From contig JAHBXQ010000004.1 of the NCBI GenBank assembly GCA_019636345.1, positions 434,001-498,000 of the forward strand: a stretch of 64,000 bases of DNA, in the 5' to 3' direction. Both the position numbers and the translations under genes were made by a program. Numbering within the stretch: position 1 is the first letter of the stretch; the number at the start of each line of letters is the position of its first letter. Positions 16,678 through 25,838 of the stretch are shown here, piece by piece. The notes under the pieces are model-generated. The model saw only the letters and a list, made by a program, of their open reading frames with translations. It made no database searches and was not told the origin of the DNA. The stretch is from Pirellulales bacterium (GTDB lineage Bacteria; Planctomycetota; Planctomycetia; Pirellulales; Lacipirellulaceae).

Positions 16678-18393
16678 ATGGCCGATCGATTGGGTGATTT
16701 TCTCATCAAGAAGGGGATCGTCGGCCCCGAGCAGCTCCAGGAGGCGGAGAAGCTCGCCGCGGCGAAGAAGATCAAGGTCCCGGATGCCATTGTCCAGCTT
16801 GGTTACGCCTCGAGCGATCACGTCACCAAGGCGGTCGCAAAGCTGTACGGGTTTGAGTTTTACGATCTGAACAACGTGCCGATCCCCCCGGCGGTGGTCG
16901 AGCTCGTCCCCGAGTCGGTCGCCCGCGAGAACGTGGTCATTCCGTTCTCCGAGGAGGACGGCGTGCTCAAGGTCCTGGTCCATGATCCGCAGGACTTCGC
17001 CACGATCGAAAAGCTGCAGTTCATCCTCAACCGCCGCATTGAGATCGGCGTGTCGACCAAGGAGAGCATCCTCGAAGCGATCAACCGCAACTACGGCCAG
17101 ACCGACGGCGAGTCGGCCGACTCGATGCTCCAGGAATTCACTGACACGGCCATCGACTTCACCGAGACCGAAGGGGACGACGCCGGCGGCGGGGGAGACG
17201 ACGACTCGGTCGACGAAACCAGCGCCCCGGTCGTGCGGCTGGTGCAGTTGATGATCGCCGAGGCCGTGCAATTGCGGGCCTCGGACATTCACGTCGAGCC
17301 GTTCGAGGACCGCGTGCGGATCCGCTACCGCATCGACGGGGTGCTGGTCGAACGCGACAGCCCGCCGCGGCGGCTGTTGGGGGCCTTGCTCTCGCGCATC
17401 AAGATTCTCGCCCGGATGGACATCGCCGAACGTCGCCGCACCCAGGACGGCCGGATCAAGATCACCGCCGGCGGCAAGGAACTCGACCTGCGGGTCAGCA
17501 TGCTGCCCACGAACCATGGCCAGTCGTGCGTCATGCGGCTGCTGGACAAGGACAACATCAAGATCGGCGTCCGGCAGTTGGGACTCTCGGAACGCGACTT
17601 CAAGACCTTCCGTAACCTCATTCGGCGTCCCAACGGCATTTTCCTGGTCACCGGGCCGACCGGGTCGGGGAAGACGACCACCCTGTACGCAGCGCTCAAC
17701 GAGCTCAATCGCCCCGACCGCAAAATCATCACCGCTGAGGACCCGGTCGAGTACTACCTTCCCGGGATCAATCAGGTCGAGGTGAAGCACTCGATCGGCC
17801 TGGACTTCGCCAAGATCATCAAGGCGATGCTGCGGCAGGCCCCCAACGTGATCCTCGTGGGCGAGATGCGCGACCACGAAACCGCCTCGATGGGCATCCA
17901 GGCGTCCCTGACCGGGCACTTGGTGTTCAGCACCCTGCACACCAACGACGCCCCCGGCGCCGTGACCCGCATGGTCGACATCGGGGTGCCGGCCTACCTG
18001 GTGGCCGGCTCGGTCATCGGAGTGCTGGCCCAACGGTTGGTGCGAGTCGTCTGCAGCAAGTGCAAACAGCCTCACCAACCCTCCCAAGCCCAACTCGACC
18101 TCGCGGGAATCACTCCCGAGATGGCCGCCAGCGCCACCTTCATGAAAGGGGTCGGCTGCAGCCACTGCGGCAAGAAGGGGTACCGCGGACGAATTGGCAT
18201 CTACGAGCTGATGCTCATGAACTCGAAGGTCCGGGAACTGTCGTTCCAGGGCGCCTCGACCGTGGATATCCGCAAAGCCGCGATCAAGGGGGGGATGACC
18301 ACGCTCTACGAGGACGGCCTCCTCAAGGCGATGGCCGGCATCACGACGCTCGAGGAAGTCTTCCGCGTCGCCAAGAAGGTCGAGCAGATCTGA
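16678..18393 (+). CDS. PilB/GspE-family secretion or pilus assembly ATPase (copy 1)
   Basis: This 571-residue cytoplasmic hexameric ATPase has the N-terminal GspE-N domain (about residues 1-140), a short acidic linker, and the ATPase core. The core has the aspartate-box start RASDIHVEPFED from residue 200, Walker A GPTGSGKT at 326-333, and a Walker B-region GEMRDHETASM. Zinc-binding cysteines are Cys459, Cys462, Cys494 and Cys497. In most relatives the Walker-B region reads GE-I-RD-x-ETA; here His follows Asp. It powers extension of pilus or pseudopilus fibres. It is the first gene of a block with pilT, a second PilB-like ATPase and pilC. The ATG at 16678 is chosen because MADRLGDFLI is the family start; an ATG at 16642 adds twelve unlike residues. 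Confidence 0.93.
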   Translation: MADRLGDFLIKKGIVGPEQLQEAEKLAAAKKIKVPDAIVQLGYASSDHVTKAVAKLYGFEFYDLNNVPIPPAVVELVPESVARENVVIPFSEEDGVLKVLVHDPQDFATIEKLQFILNRRIEIGVSTKESILEAINRNYGQTDGESADSMLQEFTDTAIDFTETEGDDAGGGGDDDSVDETSAPVVRLVQLMIAEAVQLRASDIHVEPFEDRVRIRYRIDGVLVERDSPPRRLLGALLSRIKILARMDIAERRRTQDGRIKITAGGKELDLRVSMLPTNHGQSCVMRLLDKDNIKIGVRQLGLSERDFKTFRNLIRRPNGIFLVTGPTGSGKTTTLYAALNELNRPDRKIITAEDPVEYYLPGINQVEVKHSIGLDFAKIIKAMLRQAPNVILVGEMRDHETASMGIQASLTGHLVFSTLHTNDAPGAVTRMVDIGVPAYLVAGSVIGVLAQRLVRVVCSKCKQPHQPSQAQLDLAGITPEMAASATFMKGVGCSHCGKKGYRGRIGIYELMLMNSKVRELSFQGASTVDIRKAAIKGGMTTLYEDGLLKAMAGITTLEEVFRVAKKVEQI

Positions 18394-18800
18394 CCGCTTC
18401 GGGAGGTCTCCTGCCGGCCGGACGGCCTGGAGGCGCCCCCCGCCCCCTTGGCCGATCTCGGGGCTCGGCGCATGGCGACGCCGGCCCGGGCGAATTGGCC
18501 CCATCCCCTTGAATTGCTTGAGTTTAGCGGCTCTCCCGGGCATAATTGAGCCAGCACCGCGGCGGCGACGAACCTTCGCGCGACGGCCACTCCCTTGATG
18601 CGACCGGCCGACCGGAACATCGGCCCGCACGGGTCGTTGCGCGCCTTGCTTGGTCGTCTTGCCTGCGGTCGTCGCTCGTTTTGCACAACCTGTTCGCCGA
18701 GGCTGCGGGAAGAGGCTCTCACGGCCGGGCCCGTCGTCGCTCACCCTCCGCGTCGCGCCGCCGGCGCTTCCGCGGCTCGCACCGTCGAGACAGTTACGCC
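18394..18800. other. Intergenic region upstream of pilT
   Basis: This 407-base region contains a strong candidate promoter at 18518-18546 and would give a leader of about 250 bases. The pilT frame is open through the leader back to 18546, but the residues are arginine/serine-rich and lack any family resemblance. I see no riboswitch-like structure. Confidence 0.45.
18518..18546 (+). promoter_or_regulatory. Candidate sigma-70 promoter of pilT
   Basis: TTGAGT at 18518-18523 and CATAAT at 18541-18546 are separated by exactly 17 bases in otherwise GC-rich DNA. It is the best -35/-10 match seen in this half of the window. The start codon of pilT is at 18801. Confidence 0.55.
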
Positions 18801-19907
18801 ATGGGAACGATTCTCATCGACAAGTTGCTCTCCGCCCAGGTGAAGCAGGGCGCCAGCGACTTGCACATCACCGTCGGGCAGCCCCCCGTGCTGCGCCTGC
18901 ACGGGCGGATGCAGAAGCTCAAGACGAAGGTCCTGGAGCCGGCCGACACGATGGGGCTGATGAAGAGCATCACCCCGGATCGCTGCCAGCAGGAATTTCA
19001 GGAGACCGGCAGCACCGACTTCGGCTTCGCGTTCGGCGACCAGGCGCGGTTCCGCGTCTCGGTCTTCCGCCAGCGCGGCAACGTGGCGATGGTGCTGCGG
19101 CAGATCCCCGTCAACCTGATGTCCATGGACCAACTGGCGGTGCCGCCGGTCTTCAAGGAGCTCATCATGCGCCCCCGCGGACTGGTGCTGGTGACCGGGC
19201 CGACGGGGTCGGGCAAGAGCACCTCGCTCGCGGCGATGGTCGACCATATCAACAATACGGTCGACCACCACATCATCACGATCGAGGACCCGATCGAGTT
19301 CTATCACAATCATAAGAAGTCGACCGTCAACCAACGCGAGGTGGGGGTCGACGTCACCTCGTTCGCCGAGGCGATCCGCCGGGCGTTGCGGCAGGACCCT
19401 GACGTGATCCTGGTGGGCGAGCTCCGCGACCTCGAAACGATCGAAGCCGCGATCACCGCGGCCGAAACGGGGCACGTCGTGTTCGGCACGCTCCACACCT
19501 CCAGCGCCGCGGGGACGATCAACCGCATCATCGACGTCTTCCCCACGAACCAGCAGGATCAGATCCGCACCCAGCTCGCGACGGCGATCATCGGCATCCT
19601 CGCCCAGCAGCTCATCCCCAAAATCGGCGGCGGACGGTGCGCGGCCTTCGAAACGCTGGTGGTCACCCCCGGCATTGCGAACCTCATCCGCGAGAACAAG
19701 GTGTTCCGCATCACGTCGGCCATTCAAACCGGCTCGAAGCACGGCATGCAACTGCTCGACGACCACCTGTTCAAGCATTGGCGCGAGGAGCGAGCCACCA
19801 AGGAGGACGTCCTCGCCAAGGCGAACAGTCCCGACGACCTCGCCAAGCGAATTGCCGCGGCCGAACGCGGCATCTTCGACGAGGAAGGACCGGGCGAAGA
19901 GTCGTGA
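18801..19907 (+). CDS. pilT: Type IV pilus retraction ATPase PilT
   Basis: The 368-residue protein is a PilT. It has no GspE-N domain, and begins directly with MGTILIDKLL and the ASDLHITVGQPP PAS-like domain. Walker A GPTGSGKS is at residues 133-140. The AIRRALRQDPDVILVGELRDLET region contains the PilT-specific AIRxxLR motif, and a GTLHTSSA switch follows. PilT depolymerises type IV pili and so drives twitching motility. It lacks the C4 zinc motif of PilB/GspE, as expected. Its position between two PilB-like ATPases and before pilC supports a type IV pilus rather than a pure secretion system. The ATG at 18801 matches the family start. Confidence 0.96.
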   Translation: MGTILIDKLLSAQVKQGASDLHITVGQPPVLRLHGRMQKLKTKVLEPADTMGLMKSITPDRCQQEFQETGSTDFGFAFGDQARFRVSVFRQRGNVAMVLRQIPVNLMSMDQLAVPPVFKELIMRPRGLVLVTGPTGSGKSTSLAAMVDHINNTVDHHIITIEDPIEFYHNHKKSTVNQREVGVDVTSFAEAIRRALRQDPDVILVGELRDLETIEAAITAAETGHVVFGTLHTSSAAGTINRIIDVFPTNQQDQIRTQLATAIIGILAQQLIPKIGGGRCAAFETLVVTPGIANLIRENKVFRITSAIQTGSKHGMQLLDDHLFKHWREERATKEDVLAKANSPDDLAKRIAAAERGIFDEEGPGEES

Positions 19908-20019
19908 GTCTCGCGAACATCAGATCTCGACCGCCGCTGCTCCGACGACCGAAGCTCGCACAATAACAAGACCTCCGTCGTACATCTGACCTCCGAACTC
20001 TCACCTCTCCGCTCTTCGC

Positions 20020-21735
20020 ATGGCCGTACGTCGCATCGGACAAGTTCTCGTCGACCTGGGGTATCTCTCCGACGATCAGTTGGAGCTGTTGCTCGAGGAA
20101 CAACACCAACGCCCCGGCCAGCTGTTCGGCCAGGTGGCGATGGACATGGGCCTGATCAACGACGATCAACTCGCCCAGGGGCTGGCCGAGCAGCTTGGAC
20201 TGCGCGCCGTGGCGTTGCAGGACTTGACGATCGACAAAAAGGTCCTCGCCATGGTCACCGAGCCCATGGCCCAGATGTACCGGATCGTCCCCACCGAGTT
20301 CGACGGCAACACGCTCACCGTGGCGATGTGCGATCCGCAGAACTTGGCCGTGCAGGACGAGTTGCGGACCTTCCTGGGCTTTCACATCCGGGTGGTCGTG
20401 GCCACCGAGCCGGCGATGCTCAAGAGCCTCGAACGCTACTACGGCGAGAACACCGAGAGCGTCGAGTCGATCGTCGCCGAGTTGGAAAGCGACGACGACC
20501 TCGCGCGGGCGGTCGCCGAGGCCGAGGGAAACTCGGTCGATCTGGCCAGCGTCGAGGCGATGGCCGACAGCGCCCCCGTGCGCAAGCTGCTGAACATGGT
20601 GCTGCTCTTGGCGATCAAGGACCACGCCAGCGACTTGCACTTCGAGCCGTTCGAGGACGAGTTCCGCATCCGGATCAAGGCGGACGGCGTGTTGTACGAA
20701 ATGGTCCCCCCGCCGCGGCACTTGGCGTTCGCGATCACGACTCGCATCAAGGTGATGGCCAATCTCGACATCGCCGAGCGGCGCCTGCCGCAGGACGGCC
20801 GGATCGAGCTGACCGTCGGCGGCCACCCCGTCGACCTGCGGGTCAGCGTGCTCCCCACGATGTTCGGCGAGAGCGTCGTCATGCGGGTGCTCGACCGGTC
20901 GGTCGTGTCGCTTGACCTGCGCAACGTGGGGTTGAACGAGGCCACGATGGCCTCGTTCCGCGAGGTGATCAGCAAGCCCAACGGCATCGTGCTGGTGACC
21001 GGGCCGACCGGTTCGGGCAAGACGACCACCCTTTACTCGGCCCTCAACGAGCTGAATACGATCGAGGACAAGATCATCACGACCGAGGACCCGGTCGAGT
21101 ACGACATGGAAGGGATCATCCAGGTGCCGATCGACGCCTCGATCGGCAACTCGTTCGCCCAATGCCTGCGGGCCATTTTGCGGCAGGATCCCGACAAGAT
21201 CCTCGTCGGCGAGATCCGCGACTTGGAAACGGCCGAAATCGCGGTCCAGGCGTCGCTGACCGGGCACATGGTGTTCAGCACCTTGCACACGAACGACGCC
21301 CCCAGCACCGTCACTCGGCTGCGGGATATGGGCGTTCCGACGTTTCTCATCACCGCGACGGTCGAGGCGATTCTCGCCCAGCGGCTGGTCCGCCGGGTCT
21401 GCATGAAGTGCCGGGAGGAGTACACCCCGGGTCGCGAAATCATGGACGACCTCGAACTTACCGCCCAAGATATCAAGGGGAAGAAGTTCTATCGTGGCTC
21501 CGGTTGCGAAACTTGCAATAATACCGGATACAAGGGTCGCGTCGGGCTGTTCGAGCTCATGATCATGAACAACGAGCTCCGCGAGATGATCATGCGCAAC
21601 GCCAGCACCGACGAACTTCGCGAGGCAGCCCGCAAGAGCGGAATGGTCACGCTCCGAGACGCCGGACTGCGATCCATGTTCGATGGCACCACCACCGCCG
21701 ACGAAGTCATCCGCGAGACGATTATGGAAGCGTGA
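20020..21735 (+). CDS. pilB: PilB/GspE-family pilus extension ATPase (copy 2)
   Basis: This 571-residue ATPase has a GspE-N domain (about residues 1-150), an acidic linker, and the motor core with HASDLHFEPFED. Walker A GPTGSGKT starts at residue 328, and the Walker B region is the canonical GEIRDLETAEI. Zinc cysteines are Cys461, Cys464, Cys496 and Cys499. It is about the same length as copy 1 but clearly diverged throughout. Because it directly precedes pilC and follows pilT, it is the best candidate for the dedicated pilus extension motor, but the assignment between the two copies is inference. The start at 20020 gives the family N-terminus. Confidence 0.93.
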   Translation: MAVRRIGQVLVDLGYLSDDQLELLLEEQHQRPGQLFGQVAMDMGLINDDQLAQGLAEQLGLRAVALQDLTIDKKVLAMVTEPMAQMYRIVPTEFDGNTLTVAMCDPQNLAVQDELRTFLGFHIRVVVATEPAMLKSLERYYGENTESVESIVAELESDDDLARAVAEAEGNSVDLASVEAMADSAPVRKLLNMVLLLAIKDHASDLHFEPFEDEFRIRIKADGVLYEMVPPPRHLAFAITTRIKVMANLDIAERRLPQDGRIELTVGGHPVDLRVSVLPTMFGESVVMRVLDRSVVSLDLRNVGLNEATMASFREVISKPNGIVLVTGPTGSGKTTTLYSALNELNTIEDKIITTEDPVEYDMEGIIQVPIDASIGNSFAQCLRAILRQDPDKILVGEIRDLETAEIAVQASLTGHMVFSTLHTNDAPSTVTRLRDMGVPTFLITATVEAILAQRLVRRVCMKCREEYTPGREIMDDLELTAQDIKGKKFYRGSGCETCNNTGYKGRVGLFELMIMNNELREMIMRNASTDELREAARKSGMVTLRDAGLRSMFDGTTTADEVIRETIMEA

Positions 21736-21867
21736 GCCGGGCTCGTAGCCGCCCGCATAAAGGCTCGTTGATCAGACGGGAGACTCATCAAAGAACGGAA
21801 CAAGCGGTTTGGCCGATTGCTTACGGCCAGAGACTAGAAGTCGGCTTGCTTCCGCAGGAACGTCGCT

Positions 21868-23196
21868 ATGCCAACCTTCCAATTCGAGGCGATGGACTCG
21901 ACCGGGGCCGAGATCAAGGACGTGATCGACGCCGCGACCGAGGAAGATGCGCAAGCGACGATCCGCCAGATGGGGTACTTCGTCACGAAGATCTCCGTCA
22001 AAAAGGCGCGCAAAAAGGCCGAATCGGCCGGTCGGGGCAAGAAGAAACGCGGCTTCGTCTTCGGCGGCGTAAGGAGCAAGGATCTCACGGCGTTCACCCG
22101 GCAGTTGTCGATCCTTCAGGACGCCGGCTTGCCGATCCTGCGGAGCTTGCGCATCCTCGGCGAACAGGCCAAGCCGGGCCGGCTCAAGTACTCGCTCGAA
22201 GACACCTGCGAGGCGATCGAATCGGGCGACACCCTCAGCGAAGCGATGGCCAAAAGCCCCAAGTGCTTCGATCGCCTGTACGTCAACATGATCAAGGCGG
22301 GCGAAGCGGGCGGCGCCCTCGAACTCATCTTGCAGCGGCTCGCCGACTTCAAGGAACGGGCCGAGTCGCTCAAGCGCAAAGTCAAGGGCGCCATGATCTA
22401 CCCGGTCATGGTCGTCAATGTGGCCGTGGGCATCTTGACGTTCATCATGATCAGCATCGTCCCGTCGTTCGTCGAGATCTTCGCCGACTTCGACCTCGAC
22501 TTGCCGGCGATGACCGTCTACCTCATCGCCGTGGCCGAGTGGTGCCAGGAGTATTGGTACTTGATTCCCGGCATCCCGATGTCGATCTGGCTGATGGTCA
22601 AGCTCATCCGCAAGTTCAAAGCGGGTCGGATGGGCTGGGATCAGTACATCATCAAGGTGCCGATCTTCGGTGCGTTGATTGAAAAGAACATCATGGCCCG
22701 CACCTCTCGGACCCTGGGAACGCTGATCGCCTCGGGGGTGCCGATCCTCGAAGCCCTGACGATCACGCGCGAGACCTCCGGCAACGCCGTGTTCGAGAAG
22801 ATGTTCAGCAAGATCTCCGAGCGGATCCGCGATGGGGACGCCATCGCCCAGCCGATGAAGGAGAACTCGAAGCTGAGCTTCCACCCGGTTGCCCTGTTCT
22901 TCTGGATCACGTCGATCCCGCTCATCGGCGCCCTGATCTACATGATGAAGTACCGTCAGCGGATCGTCGACGACATCGTCGTGAACATGGTCGACGTCGG
23001 TGAAGAGACGGGCGAACTCGACACGATGCTCTACAAGGTGGCCGACACCTACGACGAAGAAGTGGCGGTCCTCACCGACGGGCTCACGAAACTGATGGAA
23101 CCGCTGCTGATTATCTTCCTCGGCGGGGCGGTCGGGTTCATCGTCGTGGCGTTGTTCCTGCCGCTTGTCGACCTCATCAACGGCCTGAGCGGTTGA
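21868..23196 (+). CDS. pilC: Type IV pilus inner-membrane platform protein PilC (GspF family)
   Basis: The 442-residue protein has two tandem GspF domains, starting around residues 68 and 270. Each is introduced by a FTRQLSILQDAGLPIL or RTLGTLIASGVPILEAL type segment. Membrane helices lie near 175-200, 225-250 and 405-435. The short N-terminal segment (MPTFQFEAMDSTG) is typical of PilC/GspF. The protein anchors PilB and PilT at the membrane and couples ATP use to pilin polymerisation. It follows the second pilB-like gene by 132 bases on the same strand and is followed by a clear terminator, so it probably closes the transcription unit. Confidence 0.95.
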   Translation: MPTFQFEAMDSTGAEIKDVIDAATEEDAQATIRQMGYFVTKISVKKARKKAESAGRGKKKRGFVFGGVRSKDLTAFTRQLSILQDAGLPILRSLRILGEQAKPGRLKYSLEDTCEAIESGDTLSEAMAKSPKCFDRLYVNMIKAGEAGGALELILQRLADFKERAESLKRKVKGAMIYPVMVVNVAVGILTFIMISIVPSFVEIFADFDLDLPAMTVYLIAVAEWCQEYWYLIPGIPMSIWLMVKLIRKFKAGRMGWDQYIIKVPIFGALIEKNIMARTSRTLGTLIASGVPILEALTITRETSGNAVFEKMFSKISERIRDGDAIAQPMKENSKLSFHPVALFFWITSIPLIGALIYMMKYRQRIVDDIVVNMVDVGEETGELDTMLYKVADTYDEEVAVLTDGLTKLMEPLLIIFLGGAVGFIVVALFLPLVDLINGLSG

Positions 23197-23258
23197 CGCG
23201 GAGTCCCCGCTCGTGGAGTCTCGCGGCCCCGGAAGCGCCGCGGGCGCCCTCCCTGACA

Positions 23259-23295
23259 AACGCCCCCCAAGTCGCCATACTGGGGGGCGTTTTCG
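23259..23295 (+). terminator. Rho-independent terminator after pilC
   Basis: AACGCCCCCCA (23259-23269) pairs with TGGGGGGCGTT (23281-23291) around an 11-base loop, followed by TTCG. It lies about 60 bases after the pilC stop. Confidence 0.8.
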
Positions 23296-23429
23296 TTCCC
23301 ATGAGCCGCCGGCGACCTGCCGCCGAGGCCTCGATCGAGCTTCCTCGGGGGCATGCGCCCGCCGCTCGTTTTCGAGTCTTGGGACAGAGTCAAAAGCCCG
23401 TTCTGCGTCCCCCGCCAGGAGCCCTCCCG

Positions 23430-24830
23430 ATGTCGACAACGCCCGCTGCCATGGAAGCCTTTCTCGCCCAACTGCTTGCCGGACGCGAGGCGGCCCGCGG
23501 GCGGACGCTCAACGACTATTTGGCGGCGATCCCGAGGCTCGATGCCCTGGCCGACGTCCCCAGCGGCACGCCCGTGCTGGTCCGCGGCGACGTCGACGCC
23601 AAGCCCGGCGATGCGATCGGCAAAGGCGACATTCGCCTGCGGTCGATGGTCGAGACGCTCAAGTTCGGCCGCGACCGGGGTTGGAAGCAAGTGATCTTCG
23701 GCCACATCGGCCGCGACCCCGCCGGCACGCTCGCCAAAGTGGCCAAACGGATTGGCGAGCTTTTGGGCTGCGACGTCCCGCTGGTGACGGACTGGCTCGA
23801 CGAGGCGACCGGCGCCGTCTCCGACGCCGTGCAGCAGCAGATCGCCGCCGCTCCCGCTGGCGCCGTGCTCGTGCTGGAAAATACGCGGCGGTACGACATT
23901 GAGCGGGTGCTGTGGAAGGCCAAGCCCGCCGATGCCGCCCAGCACGCTCCGGCTCTCGCGACGCTGGCCAATTCGCTGGCCGAGAAGGTGGCCAAGGTCT
24001 ACGTCAACGAAGCCCTGTCGGCCGGCAGCCTCGACTCGTCGACCGTCGCCGTTCCGCTGGCGATGGACCGGATCGCTCTCGGCAAGTACGTGGCCGGCGA
24101 GTTCGACGGCCCGATGCAGCAGTGTCTCAAGACGCAATTGGTCGTGTTCAGCGGGTTGAAGATCGACAAGCTCGACGACCTCGAGGCGATGATCGGCCGC
24201 GGCACGATCCGCACCGTGTTCGCCGCGGGCTCGCTGGCGATGGCCCTCCGCAAGGCAATCGGCGAACTCGACGGCGCACCAGCCTGCATCGGCGTCGCCG
24301 AGGACCCGGCGCACAGCGACAAGCCGTACTACATTCCCCCGGCGCGGGTTGAGCAGGCGAAGCGAATGGTCGCCGAGGGACGGACCAAGGGGATCGAGTT
24401 CGTCGTGCCGGTCGACTCGGTCGTCGAGGACGGTTCGATCGTGGACGTGCTGCAGCCGACCCAGCAGCAGTTCGACATCGGTCCCAAGTCCAACGCCCTG
24501 TTCGAGCAGAAGGCGGGCGAGTTCATCGCCAAGCACGGCGCCGGGGCGGTTGCGTTCCACAACGGAGTGTTCGGCATGTTCGAAGACCCGCGATTCGAGA
24601 ACGGCACGAAGAACTTTATTCCCCAGCTCAAGCGGCTCAAAGACGCGGGGGCGCTCGTCTACGTCGGCGGCGGCGAGGGGGGGAAGGCCCTCGAGAAGTA
24701 CGGCCAAGAGGATTGGGTCACCCACGTCTTCACCGCGGGAGGGACGGTGCTGAACGCCTTGGGGAGCGAACCTGTGCCCTATCTGGTGACGCTCGAAGCC
24801 GCCGCGAAGCAGGCCTGCGAATCAGCGTGA
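23430..24830 (+). CDS. Divergent phosphoglycerate kinase-like protein
   Basis: The 466-residue protein aligns by eye with the two-domain PGK fold. VLVRGDVDAK stands for the usual RADxNVP, FGHIGRDP for HLGRP, VLENTRRYDIE for LENxRF, SGLKIDKLDDL for GGxKVxDKL, FHNGVFGMFE for WNGPxGVFE, and YVGGGEG for the GGGD loop. Several substrate-binding positions differ: the Asn of NVP is missing, and the HRAxAS motif, which carries a 3-phosphoglycerate-binding arginine, reads LSAGSLDSS. A 35-residue N-terminal extension precedes the core. It could be a diverged PGK or a paralogue with a changed substrate. The ATG at 23430 follows AGGAG by eight bases. The frame extends upstream through the pilC terminator, so a longer start is rejected. 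Confidence 0.75.
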   Translation: MSTTPAAMEAFLAQLLAGREAARGRTLNDYLAAIPRLDALADVPSGTPVLVRGDVDAKPGDAIGKGDIRLRSMVETLKFGRDRGWKQVIFGHIGRDPAGTLAKVAKRIGELLGCDVPLVTDWLDEATGAVSDAVQQQIAAAPAGAVLVLENTRRYDIERVLWKAKPADAAQHAPALATLANSLAEKVAKVYVNEALSAGSLDSSTVAVPLAMDRIALGKYVAGEFDGPMQQCLKTQLVVFSGLKIDKLDDLEAMIGRGTIRTVFAAGSLAMALRKAIGELDGAPACIGVAEDPAHSDKPYYIPPARVEQAKRMVAEGRTKGIEFVVPVDSVVEDGSIVDVLQPTQQQFDIGPKSNALFEQKAGEFIAKHGAGAVAFHNGVFGMFEDPRFENGTKNFIPQLKRLKDAGALVYVGGGEGGKALEKYGQEDWVTHVFTAGGTVLNALGSEPVPYLVTLEAAAKQACESA

Positions 24831-24988
24831 TGCGGGCGCTCGACTGGAACCGCGCACGACGCGCGCACGACCCGAGAATCGCCGTCTCGCGCCGGGGCCT
24901 GCCAGGCGTTGCGTCCATGTCGCATAGCTTCGCGCGTTTCACGATTCCTTAAACTCAGCCCTCGTCCAGCGCCCGGATTGCCGTCCCC

Positions 24989-25789
24989 ATGCACGACCCA
25001 GCGACGCTCAAGACGCTCGTGCGGCAACAGCTTGAAAGCCTCGCGGCGGCGGGGGTCGAGGCGTTGCCGCACGCCGTTGCAGCGTCTCCAGCCGTCGCCC
25101 CGTCCCGCACACCGGCGTCGCCCGGTCGCCCCGCTTCACCCCAGCAGGAAGCCGTCATGCCTCGGGCCAAGCGTTCGCAGCCTGCCAAGTCGTCTGCCGT
25201 CGCGGTCGACGATGCGACGATCGCCGCGGCCCCGTCGCTGGAGGTGCTGCGCGAGCTTGTGGCCGATTGCACCCGCTGCAGCGAGCTGGCGACGACCCGC
25301 ACGCAGACGGTATTCGGCGTCGGCAATCCGCGGGCGAAGCTCTGCCTGCTGGGCGAGGCGCCAGGCGCCGACGAAGACCGCCTCGGCGAGCCGTTCGTCG
25401 GCCGAGCCGGGCAACTGCTGACCAAGATCCTCGAAGCCTGCAAGCTCACCCGCGACGAAGTCTACATCCTGAACGTGCTTAAGTGTCGCCCGCCGGGCAA
25501 TCGCAACCCTGAGCCGGACGAAGCGTGCCGCTGCCGCCCCTATCTTGATCGCCAGCTGGCCTTGATCGACCCCGGCTTCATTTGCTGCTTGGGCGCCGTT
25601 GCCGCGAAGAACCTGCTCGACACGCAAGAGGCCATCGGCAAACTGCGCGGCAAAGTGCTCGACTATCGCGGGATCAAGGTCGTCTGCACGTACCACCCCG
25701 CCTACCTGCTGCGCAACCCCGCGGCGAAGGGCGCCACGTGGGACGACATGAAGCTGCTGTTGCGCACCATGGGCCGGCCGGTCGACTGA
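24989..25789 (+). CDS. Family 4 uracil-DNA glycosylase (iron-sulfur type)
   Basis: This 266-residue protein has a variable Ala/Pro-rich N-terminus of about 80 residues, then a family 4 UDG domain. The [4Fe-4S] cysteines are Cys94, Cys97, Cys166 and Cys182. The active-site motif [10 protein letters not shown] is at residues 122-131, [13 protein letters not shown] is the conserved DNA-binding stretch, and His236 lies in TYHPAYLLR. These enzymes remove uracil from DNA in base-excision repair. The N-terminal extension begins [18 protein letters not shown], which looks genuine; an internal ATG at residue 57 is the alternative start. Confidence 0.93.
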   Translation: MHDPATLKTLVRQQLESLAAAGVEALPHAVAASPAVAPSRTPASPGRPASPQQEAVMPRAKRSQPAKSSAVAVDDATIAAAPSLEVLRELVADCTRCSELATTRTQTVFGVGNPRAKLCLLGEAPGADEDRLGEPFVGRAGQLLTKILEACKLTRDEVYILNVLKCRPPGNRNPEPDEACRCRPYLDRQLALIDPGFICCLGAVAAKNLLDTQEAIGKLRGKVLDYRGIKVVCTYHPAYLLRNPAAKGATWDDMKLLLRTMGRPVD

Positions 25790-25838
25790 GCCGAACTCGG
25801 TCGGGGGAAGGACCCGCGAATCGCGACGAGGCAGGATG

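Noticed and set aside
18546-18800. 85-residue N-terminal extension of pilT
   Set aside because: The residues are arginine/serine-rich, the PilT family starts at MGTILIDKLL, and a good promoter lies at 18518-18546.
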